The position numbers and the translations under genes were made by a program. Shown here one piece after another: positions 1-9,658 of a stretch of 28,931 nt of DNA; position 1 is the stretch's first letter; each line of letters opens with the position of its first letter. A model generated the notes under the pieces. The model was not told the origin of the DNA. It saw only the letters and a list, made by a program, of their open reading frames with translations, and made no database searches. Origin of the DNA: Rhodocollybia butyracea (taxonomy: Eukaryota; Basidiomycota; Agaricomycetes; Agaricales; Omphalotaceae); the NCBI GenBank assembly GCA_015501585.1, contig JADNRY010000735.1:1-28931 (forward strand), given 5' to 3'.

Positions 1-526
1 ATGGTTACACTTCGCACGTTTGCGCCAAAAGTGCTTGAAATAGATAATCGGCACTGGCAGCGCAATGAAGAATGTAAAAGAGAGGTCGCAAGGACTTCAA
101 GTTCAGAGGTGGCTCTGGCGGTAAAACTTCCTCTCCAATGAAAAAGGGTTCATCAAACTCTTCCTCTCAAAATAACTCTTCACAGAACTCCGGTTTTAAC
201 AAACCAAACAATGCCTCCCAAGGCTCCGGGCAACAACCGAAAAAGCCTTGGAACAACAACAACAAATCGGGCCCTTTGGGTTCCGGTTTCAACAAATCTG
301 CAACTTCGGTCAGCTCTGCACCGAAGCCCTATGCCAACCTTCTCAGTGCCATCGCCTCAAGCCCTCTGAAGTGGAACACCGAAAGAAGGGAGGTCTCTGC
401 ATGATTTGTGGTGGAAAGCATAAAGCGGAGAATTGTGATAAGAAGAGGTCCGGCGATTCTCGCGCCTGCGCCACTTCTACCAAGGAATCTGTGACTAATC
501 CAACCGATACCAGTTCGGAAAAATAG
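1..526 (+). pseudogene. Ty3/Gypsy gag C-terminal remnant with zinc knuckle
   Basis: This is the 3' part of a Gypsy gag, entering from outside the window. At 36-77 the translation LEIDNRHWQRNEEC resembles the end of a capsid domain. It is followed by a Ser/Asn/Gln/Gly-rich linker at 138-400 and a zinc knuckle at 398-436 that reads C-X2-C-X3-H-X4-C, one residue shorter than the usual CX2CX4HX4C. Linker and knuckle lie in different frames, so there is at least one frameshift near 380-400. The upstream capsid domain is outside the window. Nucleocapsid knuckles bind element RNA during packaging; this copy is non-functional. Identification rests on the knuckle plus the adjoining protease and reverse transcriptase. 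Confidence 0.7.
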
Positions 527-603
527 TCTGCAGCTCCTGGACCCCAGTACAAAACAGGAGCTGCGTTGATCAGGTTTGTGCCTCTGGGGAAGTTTATCTC
601 AAT

Positions 604-1224
604 GTGTCCGCTCTTTCCAATTATGAACGATCACTTACGATTTCTTTATCTACTGAATTCCCTCTTCCTGAGGATTCCGATGAATCCTCCACTCTTTTAA
701 AGTTTATTACTCTCATAGACTCTGGTTCTACAGATTGTTTCATTGATTCTCGTTATGTGAATTTAAACTCTATTCCAACTTCTCTGATTCCGCCAATCAA
801 TCTCCGACTTTTCAATGGGTCCCTTTCTCGGCAACCAATCTCTGAAGTCGCTACTTTGGAGGTTTGGTTTCCATCCAGCGAGCTGCTACCTTTGGCATTT
901 TATGTCACTTCCTTGGATTCATCTTGTAAAGCTGTTTTAGGATACAGTTTCTTGTCCCGCTACAATTTGTTGATTGACTGGGTCACTAGAACCATACATT
1001 TCCGTAACACTGAGCATTCTGCTTCCACTCAGACATCTTTGCTCTTCGGCTCCGCGTTAGGACCAAAAGCATCTGTCCCTCTTCAGACAACCTCTACTCC
1101 GATTCGGCAGCCTCCTGTGCCACTCTCTCGGACTCGCTCTTGCCAGCCTCGTCCCCTTGCAGACAGGTTTCTTTTGAACCCATATACTCCTACCCTTCGG
1201 TCACGCAGATGGCCTCACGCCTAG
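604..1224 (+). pseudogene. Ty3/Gypsy aspartic protease remnant
   Basis: A 206-codon open frame contains LIDSGSTDCFIDSRYV, with the active-site Asp at 718-720. The DSGS form is typical of retropepsins of Ty3/Gypsy elements. About 70 residues later comes a second hydrophobic motif, AVLGYSFLSRYNLLIDW, matching the ILGxxFL...IDW signature that closes the retropepsin fold. The frame ends at 1224 and the polyprotein continues in another frame from about 1200, so a frameshift separates protease from reverse transcriptase. The enzyme would have matured Gag-Pol in the particle. It lies directly between the gag remnant and the RT remnant in the normal Gypsy order. Confidence 0.75.
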
Positions 1225-2010
1225 AGACCCCTGGGGTCAATATTGCACTTGTCGGCACCACTGCCTTCCACAGGGCTTGTCAAGATTCAGGTAGGGAGCC
1301 TACTCTTCTTAGGGTTATTGACCCGGAAGTTTCGGCACAGTTCACTGCCACTGGCCCCGCTGCTCGGAAAGCTTCATCTGAAGTTCCTCCGATCCCCTCA
1401 GACTACCTTGATTTTGCTGACGTTTTTGATGAGGTCGCATCTGAGGTTCTGCCTGAGCATCAGCCTTATGATCTCAAAATTGATCTGGTGGATGGTGCTG
1501 AGCCCCCGCTCGGTTGCCTTTACCCTCTCTCTCTGACAGAGCAGCAGGCCCTTTGCTACGGGAGTTATTCGGCCTTCTTCCTCGCTGCACGGCGCCCTGG
1601 TCCTTTTTGTCCCCAAAAAGGATGGGAAGCTTTGGCTTTGTGTGGACTTCCGAGGTCTCAACAAAATTACCAAGAAGGATCACTACCCTCTGCCTCTGAT
1701 TTCGGATCTTTTGGACACTCCAAAAAAAGCTCAAATCTACACCAAACTCGACTTGGCTCATGCCTATCATCTATCTGAATTGCCAATGGTGACGAATGGA
1801 AAACTACCTTTCGGACCCAATGGGGTTCCTATGAATGGTTAGTTATGCCTTTTGGTCTTACTAACGCCACCGTGGCTTTTCAAAGGTTTGTTGACAACAT
1901 TTTCTCTAACATGCTTGATGTTTGTGTCATTGTATACCTGAACAACATTCTTATCTACTTGGACAACCCGGACTTACATCGGGAACATGTTCGGGAAGTC
2001 CTGGCAGTGA
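1225..2010 (+). pseudogene. Ty3/Gypsy reverse transcriptase remnant, catalytic site mutated (YLNN)
   Basis: RT homology is spread over several frames: FADVFDEVASEVLPEHQPYD and LKIDLVDG (about 1410-1500), [14 protein letters not shown] (to about 1550), then after an internal deletion or frameshift [20 protein letters not shown] (about 1600-1665), [18 protein letters not shown] and [10 protein letters not shown] (to about 1775). After another frameshift near 1780 come [12 protein letters not shown] and a catalytic box reading YLNN at 1935-1946 instead of YLDD. Two GAY-to-AAC changes (G to A) remove both metal-binding aspartates. The order and motifs are those of a chromovirus-like fungal Gypsy pol. 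Homology stops at about 2005-2010, where repeat R1 starts; RNase H, integrase and LTR are not seen. Confidence 0.85.
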
Positions 2011-3560
2011 CTGAGGATGGGCAGAACTATCCAAGGAGTAGAATGAAACTCACCCAAGGGAAACTGGGTGGCGAGTGATTATGAAGTGTAAAGGTACTCC
2101 TGACCCCAGAGAATTGTGGAGTAATTGGAGAAACCTTGCTCAGATCAAAACACTTTAAAACTATGTTAATCCTCACAAAATCATATTTTACCTCTGATAT
2201 ATATCCAAGAATGGACTATTTCTTTATCGTGTGTACCATATATAGGCTGGAGTTTCCTTTCTGAGCCAGATTCCTCTGTTCCACTCTCTTTCTGTCTCTC
2301 TCTGTATCTGTTTCATCTATTTTTTGTATTAAACTCTCTCTACTCAGTATATAAGCCAGACATATTTATTCAATAAGACAAGTTACTTGCCACCTCCCCT
2401 GTACAAGATTGGTTGTGTTCCTTCACCTCAAAGTTTCTTGCCCTCGACTTGACTGCTAAGACCAGTGCTCCGTAGAACGTCCCCTCGGGACTAGTAGTGT
2501 GACGCCTTCTGACTTGGTTATCTTTAGAAAGTAATAAACTTCACAAAGTTACTTGCCACCTCCCCTGTACAAGATTGGTTGTGTTCCTTCACCTCAGAGG
2601 ATCTTTCTCTCAATTTGTATGTTAGGAAGTGAGCTCTGTAGAATGTCCTCGGGACTAGTAGCGTGACACTTCTCTACTTAACTGCAAGTCAGTTGTTAGT
2701 TTCTTCACCTAGTAAGTAGCTGGTCACCTCTCTACATGTTCCCGCGGAGAAGTGTTAGTTGCTTCACAAAGTTGTTAGCGAGTCTCAATGCTTTACCGCA
2801 GGGTGACTGATAGTTTCTTCAAGGAGTTTGATTTACTGTCATATTACTTGCTTGGTGGAATTTGGCCTGTAATAGAATTTCACAAACTTCCTTTGGCCCA
2901 CTTGAGAATCTGATTGAGTCTTGAGCATGTAAGTTCCCTTGAACTCCAGATCAACCTTAAATCTAGTTGCTTCCTTAGAGGGGACGGTTTCTAGTAAGGA
3001 ATTATTCAGCTCCAGAGTGAGGGTTCCTTCAGAGGTTCCTTCATCAACTTCCCTGTGAAATTAAGTGAGCCACTAAGATTGTGGTATGAGTTCCTAGTGA
3101 TTAAGTTCACTCACAATGTCGTAGCTTGGCCCAGAGTTTGGTCAAGGACTTTACGGCATCACAGCAGCTAGTGCCAGAGTTTGCCTAGGAGAATCTTAGT
3201 TTCGTTGTATTGGTTTTGGTTTTGATTATTTGGTTTTGGACACATACACATTATTGGTTTTGGTTTGGTTATATTGATTTGGACATCCCGACATTCCCTC
3301 ATACATATGTACACCCAACTAGGCTTCCCTCAACTCAGTTCTAAGAGTTGTCCAAGCTTAGTTACCCATGTTAATGCAACGGTCTTGAACCTGGAGCAAC
3401 TGCATGCATATCTCCGATACTATCAAACTTTCCCTCGGGGAATCTCTGACAACCTGCCCTCGCTCCCTTACATATTGATAGTCTGGTTAGGTGTGGTAGT
3501 GTTTTTGTTAGGTTGTTTTATAGCACCTTTCACACACCTACACATAAATACCCAGATACC
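2010..3560 (+). repeat. Dispersed repeat R1, copy 1 (left arm of a long inverted repeat)
   Basis: From about 2010 the sequence matches the reverse complement of 6905-8062 almost throughout, and a more diverged copy lies at 13513-14690. Landmarks shared by all three are a pyrimidine tract, TATTAAACTCTCTCT, TATATAAGC, the phrase GAGTGAGGGTTCCTT, repeated CCAGAGTTTG boxes, and near the end AATCTCTGACAAC. A short open stretch at 2082-2158 ends ...LAQIKTL-stop and is conserved in copy 2. This copy also carries a tandem duplication of about 165 bp. R1 may be the 3' or LTR part of an LTR retroelement, but I found no clean TG...CA ends, so its class is open. It abuts the broken Gypsy RT directly. Confidence 0.75.
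2381..2710 (+). repeat. About 165-bp tandem duplication inside R1 copy 1
   Basis: AGTTACTTGCCACCTCCCCT at 2381 recurs starting at 2547, and GGACTAGTAG(T/C)GTGAC at about 2490 recurs at about 2651, giving a period near 165. The corresponding stretch of copy 2 (about 7560-7690) has only one unit, so the duplication is specific to this copy. Weaker echoes continue to about 2830. Confidence 0.7.
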
Positions 3561-4278
3561 GCATGACCTGGATCTGCCGGATCCAGGTCAGGTCACAGGT
3601 TGTGTTTTTTTTGGCACAGGTACCTGTGCGGCAGGTCTGGGTTTACTGGTAATACTTGATTTTCATGCCTGGGTGTATAACTATACTTTTTGACACACTG
3701 TGTAGTATATACAATGCAATAAGAAAACTATATGGAGCCCAAGTGTGATAGTTCATTGCTAAATTGGTGAAAATCTCCCAAGTGATTATACATCTTTGTG
3801 ATGCATACAATCAATATAAGGTATTGGCAATATCGTGAAGATATCACCCGCACAAACCACGCACACACAATCCACCACCACTTTTGACAATCACACGGTC
3901 ATCTCACAAGGTCATTGCAAGGTTATATACATCTTGTACTCAGATGTGATATACATGCACTCTCCCATTATTATTATGATTCAGTGGTAACCTTGTGTAT
4001 ATATCGGGATTCAAATGTAATATAATGTTGCCATCGTACAGGCTTAGCAGGCCATACACCATCTCAGGAATATACCCAGAATGTGACAATAATTGTAGCA
4101 ATAGTAGGATTTTTCCAGGAGATGCAGTTCACACAATAAAGGAGTAAAAGAAAAGCATGTTCATTCAAGTACAGTATATACAGTACAGTTATGGTGAGGC
4201 AGAGCTAGATGTAGAAGCAGTCCTGACAACAGTTTCCCTGCAAGACTTCATCTTTGTTCCACGGTTGTTGGCAGCGGA
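3561..4278. other. Gene-poor spacer with palindromes and a second R1-like fragment
   Basis: No gene is supported here. The stretch opens with perfect palindromes: ACCTGGATC/GATCCAGGT around 3569-3590 and the 14-mer CACAGGTACCTGTG at 3615-3628. At about 3671-3765 the sequence TTGACACACTG...TATACAATGCAATAAG, followed by TATGGAGCCC and GTGATAG, matches the reverse complement of 8645-8715 at the outer end of R1 copy 2, so a fragment of that end is present here. The rest is AT-rich and featureless to me. Confidence 0.5.
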
Positions 4279-5422
4279 TCACGTACCAGTGAATATGTGA
4301 CTGCAAGAACATATATTAATAGATGTTACAAACACGACAGGAATACAATGTACTCATTCCACCACTTTAAAAGTTCTTCTGTATAGCATTCTGCATCCTC
4401 ATCCACCGGATCTTCAAAAAAGTTGACGACATAGTTCCAGAGATCTTGGTAGTTATAACTGTTGTGTGCACAACACCAATGCGGTGCATCCAAGAGACCA
4501 AAATGTAGCTGAAGAGAATGGATGAGCAACAGAAGCGGTAGTGACTGAAAATGGTGCTCACATGTACAGCCGCGTATGCAATGGAATGAGGTGTCACTTC
4601 AGACATATGCAGGATTTTGGATACAGGCCCGCGAGAGCTTATCTTTGCTGTCTTTGTCTTCTTGGATGGAGGCAGGTTTTCAATGTTGCTAGATTGGTTT
4701 TTAGCAGAAGAAGGTGAAGTGAAAATAACCTGATAAACCTGTTGAAGACTTTAGCTAACTTGAAGAAAATATTATGGTAGAGGTACACACTTGTAAAAGC
4801 AAATGACTCTTCAGAAAACCTTTGTCCAAATCATTGGGGTTGAAGATTGAGTCAGTGTAGAGGCGACAAGCGCATGCAGAGCTAGCAAAATCAAAGTTGT
4901 TCTCAAAATTCTGAATTGCAGTACAAATCCTATTACAAAAAGTCAACAGCAAATGAAAAAAAATGAAAAAAAAACTTACATTGAGTTATCCCAGTCAAAC
5001 TCTACAGGGCAGAGCAAACCTCCAGTGATGTTGTTTTGTATGCCACATTTACTGCGATCCTTCAACTCAAACTCCTCAAGGAGTTCAAGCTCAATGACCT
5101 GCAGCATAGGAAGAACAAGAGGAGCAACAGGCGCTAAAGTGTCATTTTCTTGATCATGAGCATTGAGAGACTGTTGATGGGTGCATATCAAAGCTTTGGT
5201 TTTGACCTGAATCTGACGAGTAGCCTCATTATACCTTTTCATTGTGGATTTATTGATTTCTTGAACCATCCAGTTGAGTTCTTCCCCAACCAGTTCCTGC
5301 ACGGCGCTGGTATCATGAGTTTTAGCGCTATCAGTGCCAGCTTCAAGCTTCAGAGTGTTGTCATTCTGTAACGCCTCCGCCTGTCCATAATCACCACTGA
5401 CTGTATCCGGCGATACAGTCAT
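4279..5422 (-). CDS. Five-exon gene, DUF6698-like basidiomycete protein of unknown function
   Basis: Predicted exons on the minus strand are 5422-4980, 4929-4791, 4738-4562, 4508-4354 and 4300-4279. They sum to 936 nt, i.e. 311 residues plus stop, with no internal stop. The introns are 50-53 bp with donors GTAAGT, GTGTGT, GTGAGC and GTACAT and acceptors ending AATAG, ACAG, TCAG and GCAG. The protein has a charged helical N-terminal half, then LKDRSKCGIQNNITGGLLCP, SIFNPNDLDKGFLKSHLLL, FTSPSS, MSEVTPHSIAYAAV and near the end ELLKWWNDHIF. This order (a coiled region, an IQNNxTG...LLCP block, TPxSIAYxAVQ, then a tryptophan-rich end) is what I recall of DUF6698 proteins, which have no known function; no search was run. 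The first ATG is at 5422. An alternative end without the last intron is a stop at 4326. The gene is divergent from the 5789 ORF and lies between R1 arms, so it could be mobile-element cargo. Confidence 0.65.
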
Positions 5423-5788
5423 CCTAGACACCACCGATAGACCAAACGGTCTATCTTATCATTCTATTTATTATTAATTATATAATAAATCTGTTACTAT
5501 AAGTATTGTATGATTACTTAAGAGTCTAGTTAGTCTTTTACACTGTCGTACACACAATAGTATCCTATTTGTCGTGTTCACCGGTGTTCTTAAGGACTTT
5601 GCCCATAGGGCGCGTTATACTTTTTTGAACATCAAAAAATTACTATTGTGTGAATAACACAAAGCTATTAGTTAAAACAAGCTAAAAACAGTTATACTAC
5701 CAAGTATAACAATCACTATTCCAACTCGCTTCACAAGCTATACAAATCCGCTCCATTTTTCCTTCTCGCTATATCATTTGCTGTCCCC
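5423..5788. promoter_or_regulatory. Divergent intergenic region, putative bidirectional promoter
   Basis: This 366-bp AT-rich gap separates the start of the minus-strand five-exon gene (5422) from the plus-strand ORF (5789). It contains a 20-bp inverted repeat, GATAGACC-AAAC-GGTCTATC, at 5436-5455, just upstream of the minus-strand start. A second short stem, CTGTAT...ATACAG at 5401-5418, overlaps the first codons. AT-rich runs such as TTATTAATTATATAATAAA (about 5470) could serve either promoter. The regulatory role is inferred from position only. Confidence 0.35.
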
Positions 5789-6922
5789 ATGACCTCTCGA
5801 AATCAATCAGAGAAGTCACATCAGAGTGTGCGCAATCGCGCACCTTCCATTCGTAGTGACATGTCACCACACTCAATCTATTCAGTCGCATCAGCGACTC
5901 ATTCTGTGCATGCATCTGAAGGACAGCACTACAGGCAGGACAAGAGTCCACCTAATGAACAGTCTATGACTATTCGTAAGAAACGGCCGACCCGAGAGGG
6001 TTTAAGTGAGATTTCTTCTGCACTACAAGATGTAGCGGCATCACTCGACAAAAGTACACAAGTACTCAATCATATTCTCAATATAACTGAGAAATGGGAT
6101 GCATCTAGCATCTGATCTGATGAAGAAAGATCTTCTTCATCAAGAAACAGCAAAAGAATCACTATTGCTGCACCCACACCGAGACGGCCTGCTGTCACAC
6201 CACCGGTATTGCACAATGCAGCACCATCTGTTCCTACCAAGGCAAACAACTCGGTGCGCCAATGGCGTGAGACTGTGCCCAAGGCACCGTCAGTCCAACA
6301 ATCACTGTTGGATGAACAGTATTCACAAGGGATGACCAAGTCACCCCGCCATGTTCCTGTATTCCAACAGGAATACACACCAGTGTCAGTAACTATACCA
6401 ACACCCATCTACACATCCCGCATGAGACAGAGTCCCAGTGCGGAGGCAGCGTCTCTGACACTGCGAGGTCCCAGGCCATTACTGGTGACCAAATCTTGCT
6501 CACCACAAAGCGCAGTGAACATTAAAAGTGAACTGAAGTTACCTTGTAACTTCAATCAGGTAGTAGCGATACCACCACAGGAAAGTACAATGTACTTCCC
6601 TACTGCAAGGGTGCCAATGGTACCCAATATTATTACACCTCCAGTAGTTGTACCAAACACTACTGGAAATCATTCCAGTATGGGACCGCAACACGGTACC
6701 CTTCCGGTAGTTCCTACTATCATATCCATTGCCCCGGCGACACAAAGTGTTGCTCCTCCAGTAGTACACACTACCGTAAGACTGCCCAAATTGCCGCCCA
6801 GCACTGCGCCAGAGCCAAGTTCAATGCCAGTACCAATGGTATCGGCTGAGTTGCAACCACAGCCGCTTCCGTTGGGAGTAGCTAAAGATTGGGTGAGTCG
6901 CTATTTGGGTATTTACGTGTAG
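5789..6922 (+). pseudogene. Ser/Pro/Gln-rich disordered ORF interrupted by one in-frame TGA
   Basis: The frame is 378 codons from ATG 5789, with a single internal stop, TGA at 6113-6115, and otherwise open to 6922. The first part (residues 1-108) is Ser/His-rich and basic, then has a predicted helix SEISSALQDVAASLDKSTQ. After the stop the same frame runs on with SDEERSSSSRNSKR and a long Pro/Val/Ser/Thr-rich stretch without recognisable domain. I do not recognise the protein; composition suggests an intrinsically disordered or Gag-like protein. The last codons (after KDW at about 6891) read into repeat R1, and GTGAGT lies exactly there, so the true exon may end at 6891 with later exons lost or spliced beyond. 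The TGA may be a CGA-to-TGA mutation. Confidence 0.5.
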
Positions 6923-8715
6923 GTATGCGAAAGGTGCTATAAAACAACCTAACAAAAACACTACCGCACCTAACCAGACTATCGATATGTAAGGGAGCAA
7001 GGGCGGGTTGTCAGAGATTCCCTGAGGGAAAGTCTTGTAATATCGGATGTACATGCATGACTGCTCCAGGTTCAAGACTGTAATGCTAACGTGGGTAACT
7101 AAGCTTAGACAACTCTTAGAACTAAGTCAAGAGAAGCCTAGTTGGGGTGTACGAGTGTACGAGGGAACCAGGTGTGTATGTCCAAATCAATTAACCAAAA
7201 CCAAAACCAATACAACGAAACTAAGATTCTCCTAGGCAAACTCTGGCTCTAGCTAGAATAGTAATCTTGAAGTTTGTCAACAACCCTAGGCAAACTCTGG
7301 CACTAGCTGCTGTGACGCCGTAAAGTCCTCAACCAAACTCTGGGCCAAGCTATAATATTGTGAGTGAACTTAATCACTAGGAACTTGTACCACAATCTTA
7401 GTGGCTTGTCTAACTTTGTGAAGAAGTCAACTAAGGAACCCTCACTCTGGAGCCAAATAATCCCTTACTAGAAGCCGTCCCCTCTAAGGAAGCAACTAGA
7501 TTTGAGTTGATCTGGAGTTTCGAGAGAACTCTACACACTTAAATTCAATCAAGATATAAATGGGCTTTGCGAAGCGCATGAAGTTTATTACTTTCTTAAG
7601 ATAATCAAGTCAGGAGGCGTCACGCTACTGATCCCGTGGGGACGTTCTACGGAGCACTGGTCTTAGCAGTCAAGTCAAGGGCAAGAAACTTGTCTTATTG
7701 AATAAATATATCTGACTTATATACTGAGTAGAGAGAGTTTAATACGAAAAATAGATGAAACAGATACAGAGAGAGACAGAAAGAGAGTGGAACAGAGGAA
7801 TCTGGCTCGGAAAGGAAACTCCAGCCTATATATGGTACACACAATAAAGAAATAGTCCATTCTTGGGTATATATCAGAGGTGAAATATGATTTCGTGAGG
7901 ATTAACATAGTTTTAGAGTGTTTTGATCTGAGCAAGGTTTCTCCGATTACTCCACAATTCTCTGGGGTCAGGAGTACCTTTACGCTTCATGATCACTCGC
8001 TGCCTGGTTTCCGTTGGGTGAGTTTCATTCCATTCCTCGGATAGTTCTGTCCATCCTGAGTGTGATTTAACATTCTCTCGAGAAGGCCAGTTGTCTAGCT
8101 TTCCAACGACACCACTTATGATAGTCTTGAGCAACTGCGCTGAGTATGTACAAGTGATTCCCGATAGTCGGCTTTAACGGATAAGACCTTCCGTGTATGA
8201 TTTCTAAGATCAAATGTTTCGATTTGCCAAGGCTATCCTGGTACGTAGCTTTCGCAGGACCGCTAAGCATGTTTCTACCGTCCTCACGGTTGCAACCGGT
8301 GCCGCAAATAGACCTCTACGGTTTCCTCGGGATCATTCTGGTCCATTGTTACGGACTGTAAAGTCCACATCTTAACATAGCTCATTGGGGGTCTTAGTGC
8401 GAGGGATGCCTTCCCTCATAAATCCTTCCCTCGAGTAACACGTTGGCTTAGTACTTATCCCGCTTCGAGATGTCCTGTAGTTTAGAGAGTATGCACTCTT
8501 GGGTATAACTAGATTGACAATCTAGTGTTACATCTCCGGGCAGCCCAGGTATCCTTGCTAGCTTGGCTCTAGGCTACACTTGTGGGCGTACCTTCACGGC
8601 TCGCTGAGTATTATTGTTAAGTTCTTTGCCTCGGCAACAGCTATCATGCTCAGGCTCCGTATAACTCTCTTATTGCATTGTATAATACGTACAAAGTGTC
8701 AAATATACGGTTACA
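6905..8715 (-). repeat. Dispersed repeat R1, copy 2 (right arm, reverse orientation)
   Basis: Read on the minus strand, this is the longest R1 copy. The part 8062-6905 matches 2010-3560. The part 8715-8062 has no counterpart in copy 1 at that place, but 8140-8640 matches 11340-11936 (shared TCTAGTGTTACATCTC, TATCCTTGCTAGCTTGGCT and related blocks). On this strand the outer end begins TGTAACCGTATATTTGACAC, which resembles an LTR start, and a short open stretch ends ...RRNLAQIKTL-stop near 7919. No transposase or polymerase is encoded. Together with copy 1 it forms an inverted repeat of more than 1 kb around the 3560-6905 cassette. Confidence 0.7.
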
Positions 8716-8929
8716 CGCCTTAGGCCAATTTTAGGCCTAATATTGCATAGCAATTCAACGCCAACATAATGCCAGTCTCCGAGATTTCGGATTTGCGCCA
8801 TCTGGGCTTCCCAACCAAATGGTGGGATATAATGTTGATGGAATACCCGTTGACAAATTGACTACTCCCAGAGAAATCTGGGATTGATTTTACATCCCAC
8901 CCGCCGAGTCCTTTCCAGGACCAAGCAAC

Positions 8930-9658
8930 AATGCCAGAGCAAAAGCTCCTAGCAAAAAATCCATGAAGGGGGAGGAAGCACAAGAGTGCTAAATCCAAAG
9001 GCCGCAAACGCAGCCCATGGTCAGATGAATCATTGGACCCAAGTGACACCAAGTCAAATACTGACTCATCGTCTAATGCCTCTTGGCTAGACAAATTTGC
9101 TACCCGCAAAGGTAAAATTACTAAAAATGAGCAGCATAAATTACTGCGCTCACTTGCATCTAAGATGCAAGAAACAACAGGTGATGACAAACAATGTTCC
9201 CGATGGAAACACAAGGTACACAAAGTGTACCATAAACAAATTCGAGATAAGGTAGGGAATCCTATCCCTCCCATTGAGAGCCGTAAAGCTCTTAAAGTTC
9301 CATCTCCAGAGGTCTATGACGGATCTCCGGATGTTGATGTCTTCGAGAGGTGGCTAATGTCACTTCTCCAATGGATGGTAGTCAACTGCATGTGCGGTGA
9401 TGAATATGATGCTACACAGACCACCATGCTTGGCATGTTTCTCCAGGGCAAAGCCCTTGACTGGTACAACAATGAAGTCGCCAGTATACACCATGCTGTC
9501 CTTAAGTGGACATTTGAAGGCGCCATTATTGGTGTCTTCGATTGTTGCATCCAAGCAACAACTATTCATCTGCACGGCAGTTTGACCTTATTGAGTACTC
9601 ACCCGATACGGGTGTGAGGGATTATTATTATTCCTCACTTACACGATGGGCATCACGG
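8930..9658 (+). pseudogene. Second Ty3/Gypsy family: gag, N-terminal part (split by MITE A)
   Basis: An open frame from about 8967 to 9617 encodes a basic N-terminus (KGRKRSPWSDESLDPSD) and then a Retrotrans_gag-type capsid: KVPSPEVYDGSPDVDVFERW, LLQWM, GMFLQGKALDWYNNEV (about 9290-9475). A frameshift near 9546-9580 moves the homology to another frame (QFDLIEYSPDTGVRDYYYSS at about 9578-9640), which runs up to the MITE insertion at 9658. No in-frame ATG precedes the capsid in this frame (a stop lies at 8964), so the 5' end is also damaged. Gag would form the particle shell. The motif set differs from the gag remnant at 1-526, so this is a different Gypsy family or at least a different gag region. 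Confidence 0.7.
9651..9658. repeat. Target-site duplication of MITE A, left copy (CATCACGG)
   Basis: CATCACGG immediately precedes the inverted terminus TAGAGATGTCC and recurs at 10392-10399 directly after the other terminus. An 8-bp duplication is the hallmark of hAT transposases. Confidence 0.9.

Noticed and set aside
3265..3693. 142-codon hydrophobic open frame across the end of R1 copy 1
   Set aside because: Runs through repeat, palindromes and R1-like fragment; copies 2 and 3 do not keep the frame.
6070..6408. 112-codon minus-strand frame
   Set aside because: Antisense of the disordered plus-strand ORF, which is open for far longer.
7913..8270. Short minus-strand frames in R1 copy 2 as a gene
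   Set aside because: The end (...LAQIKTL) is partly conserved with copy 1, but copy 3 is not open there and no domain is visible; treated as part of the repeat.
8720..9274. 184-codon minus-strand open frame
   Set aside because: Antisense to the Gypsy gag, whose capsid motifs are clear on the plus strand; composition gives no recognisable protein.
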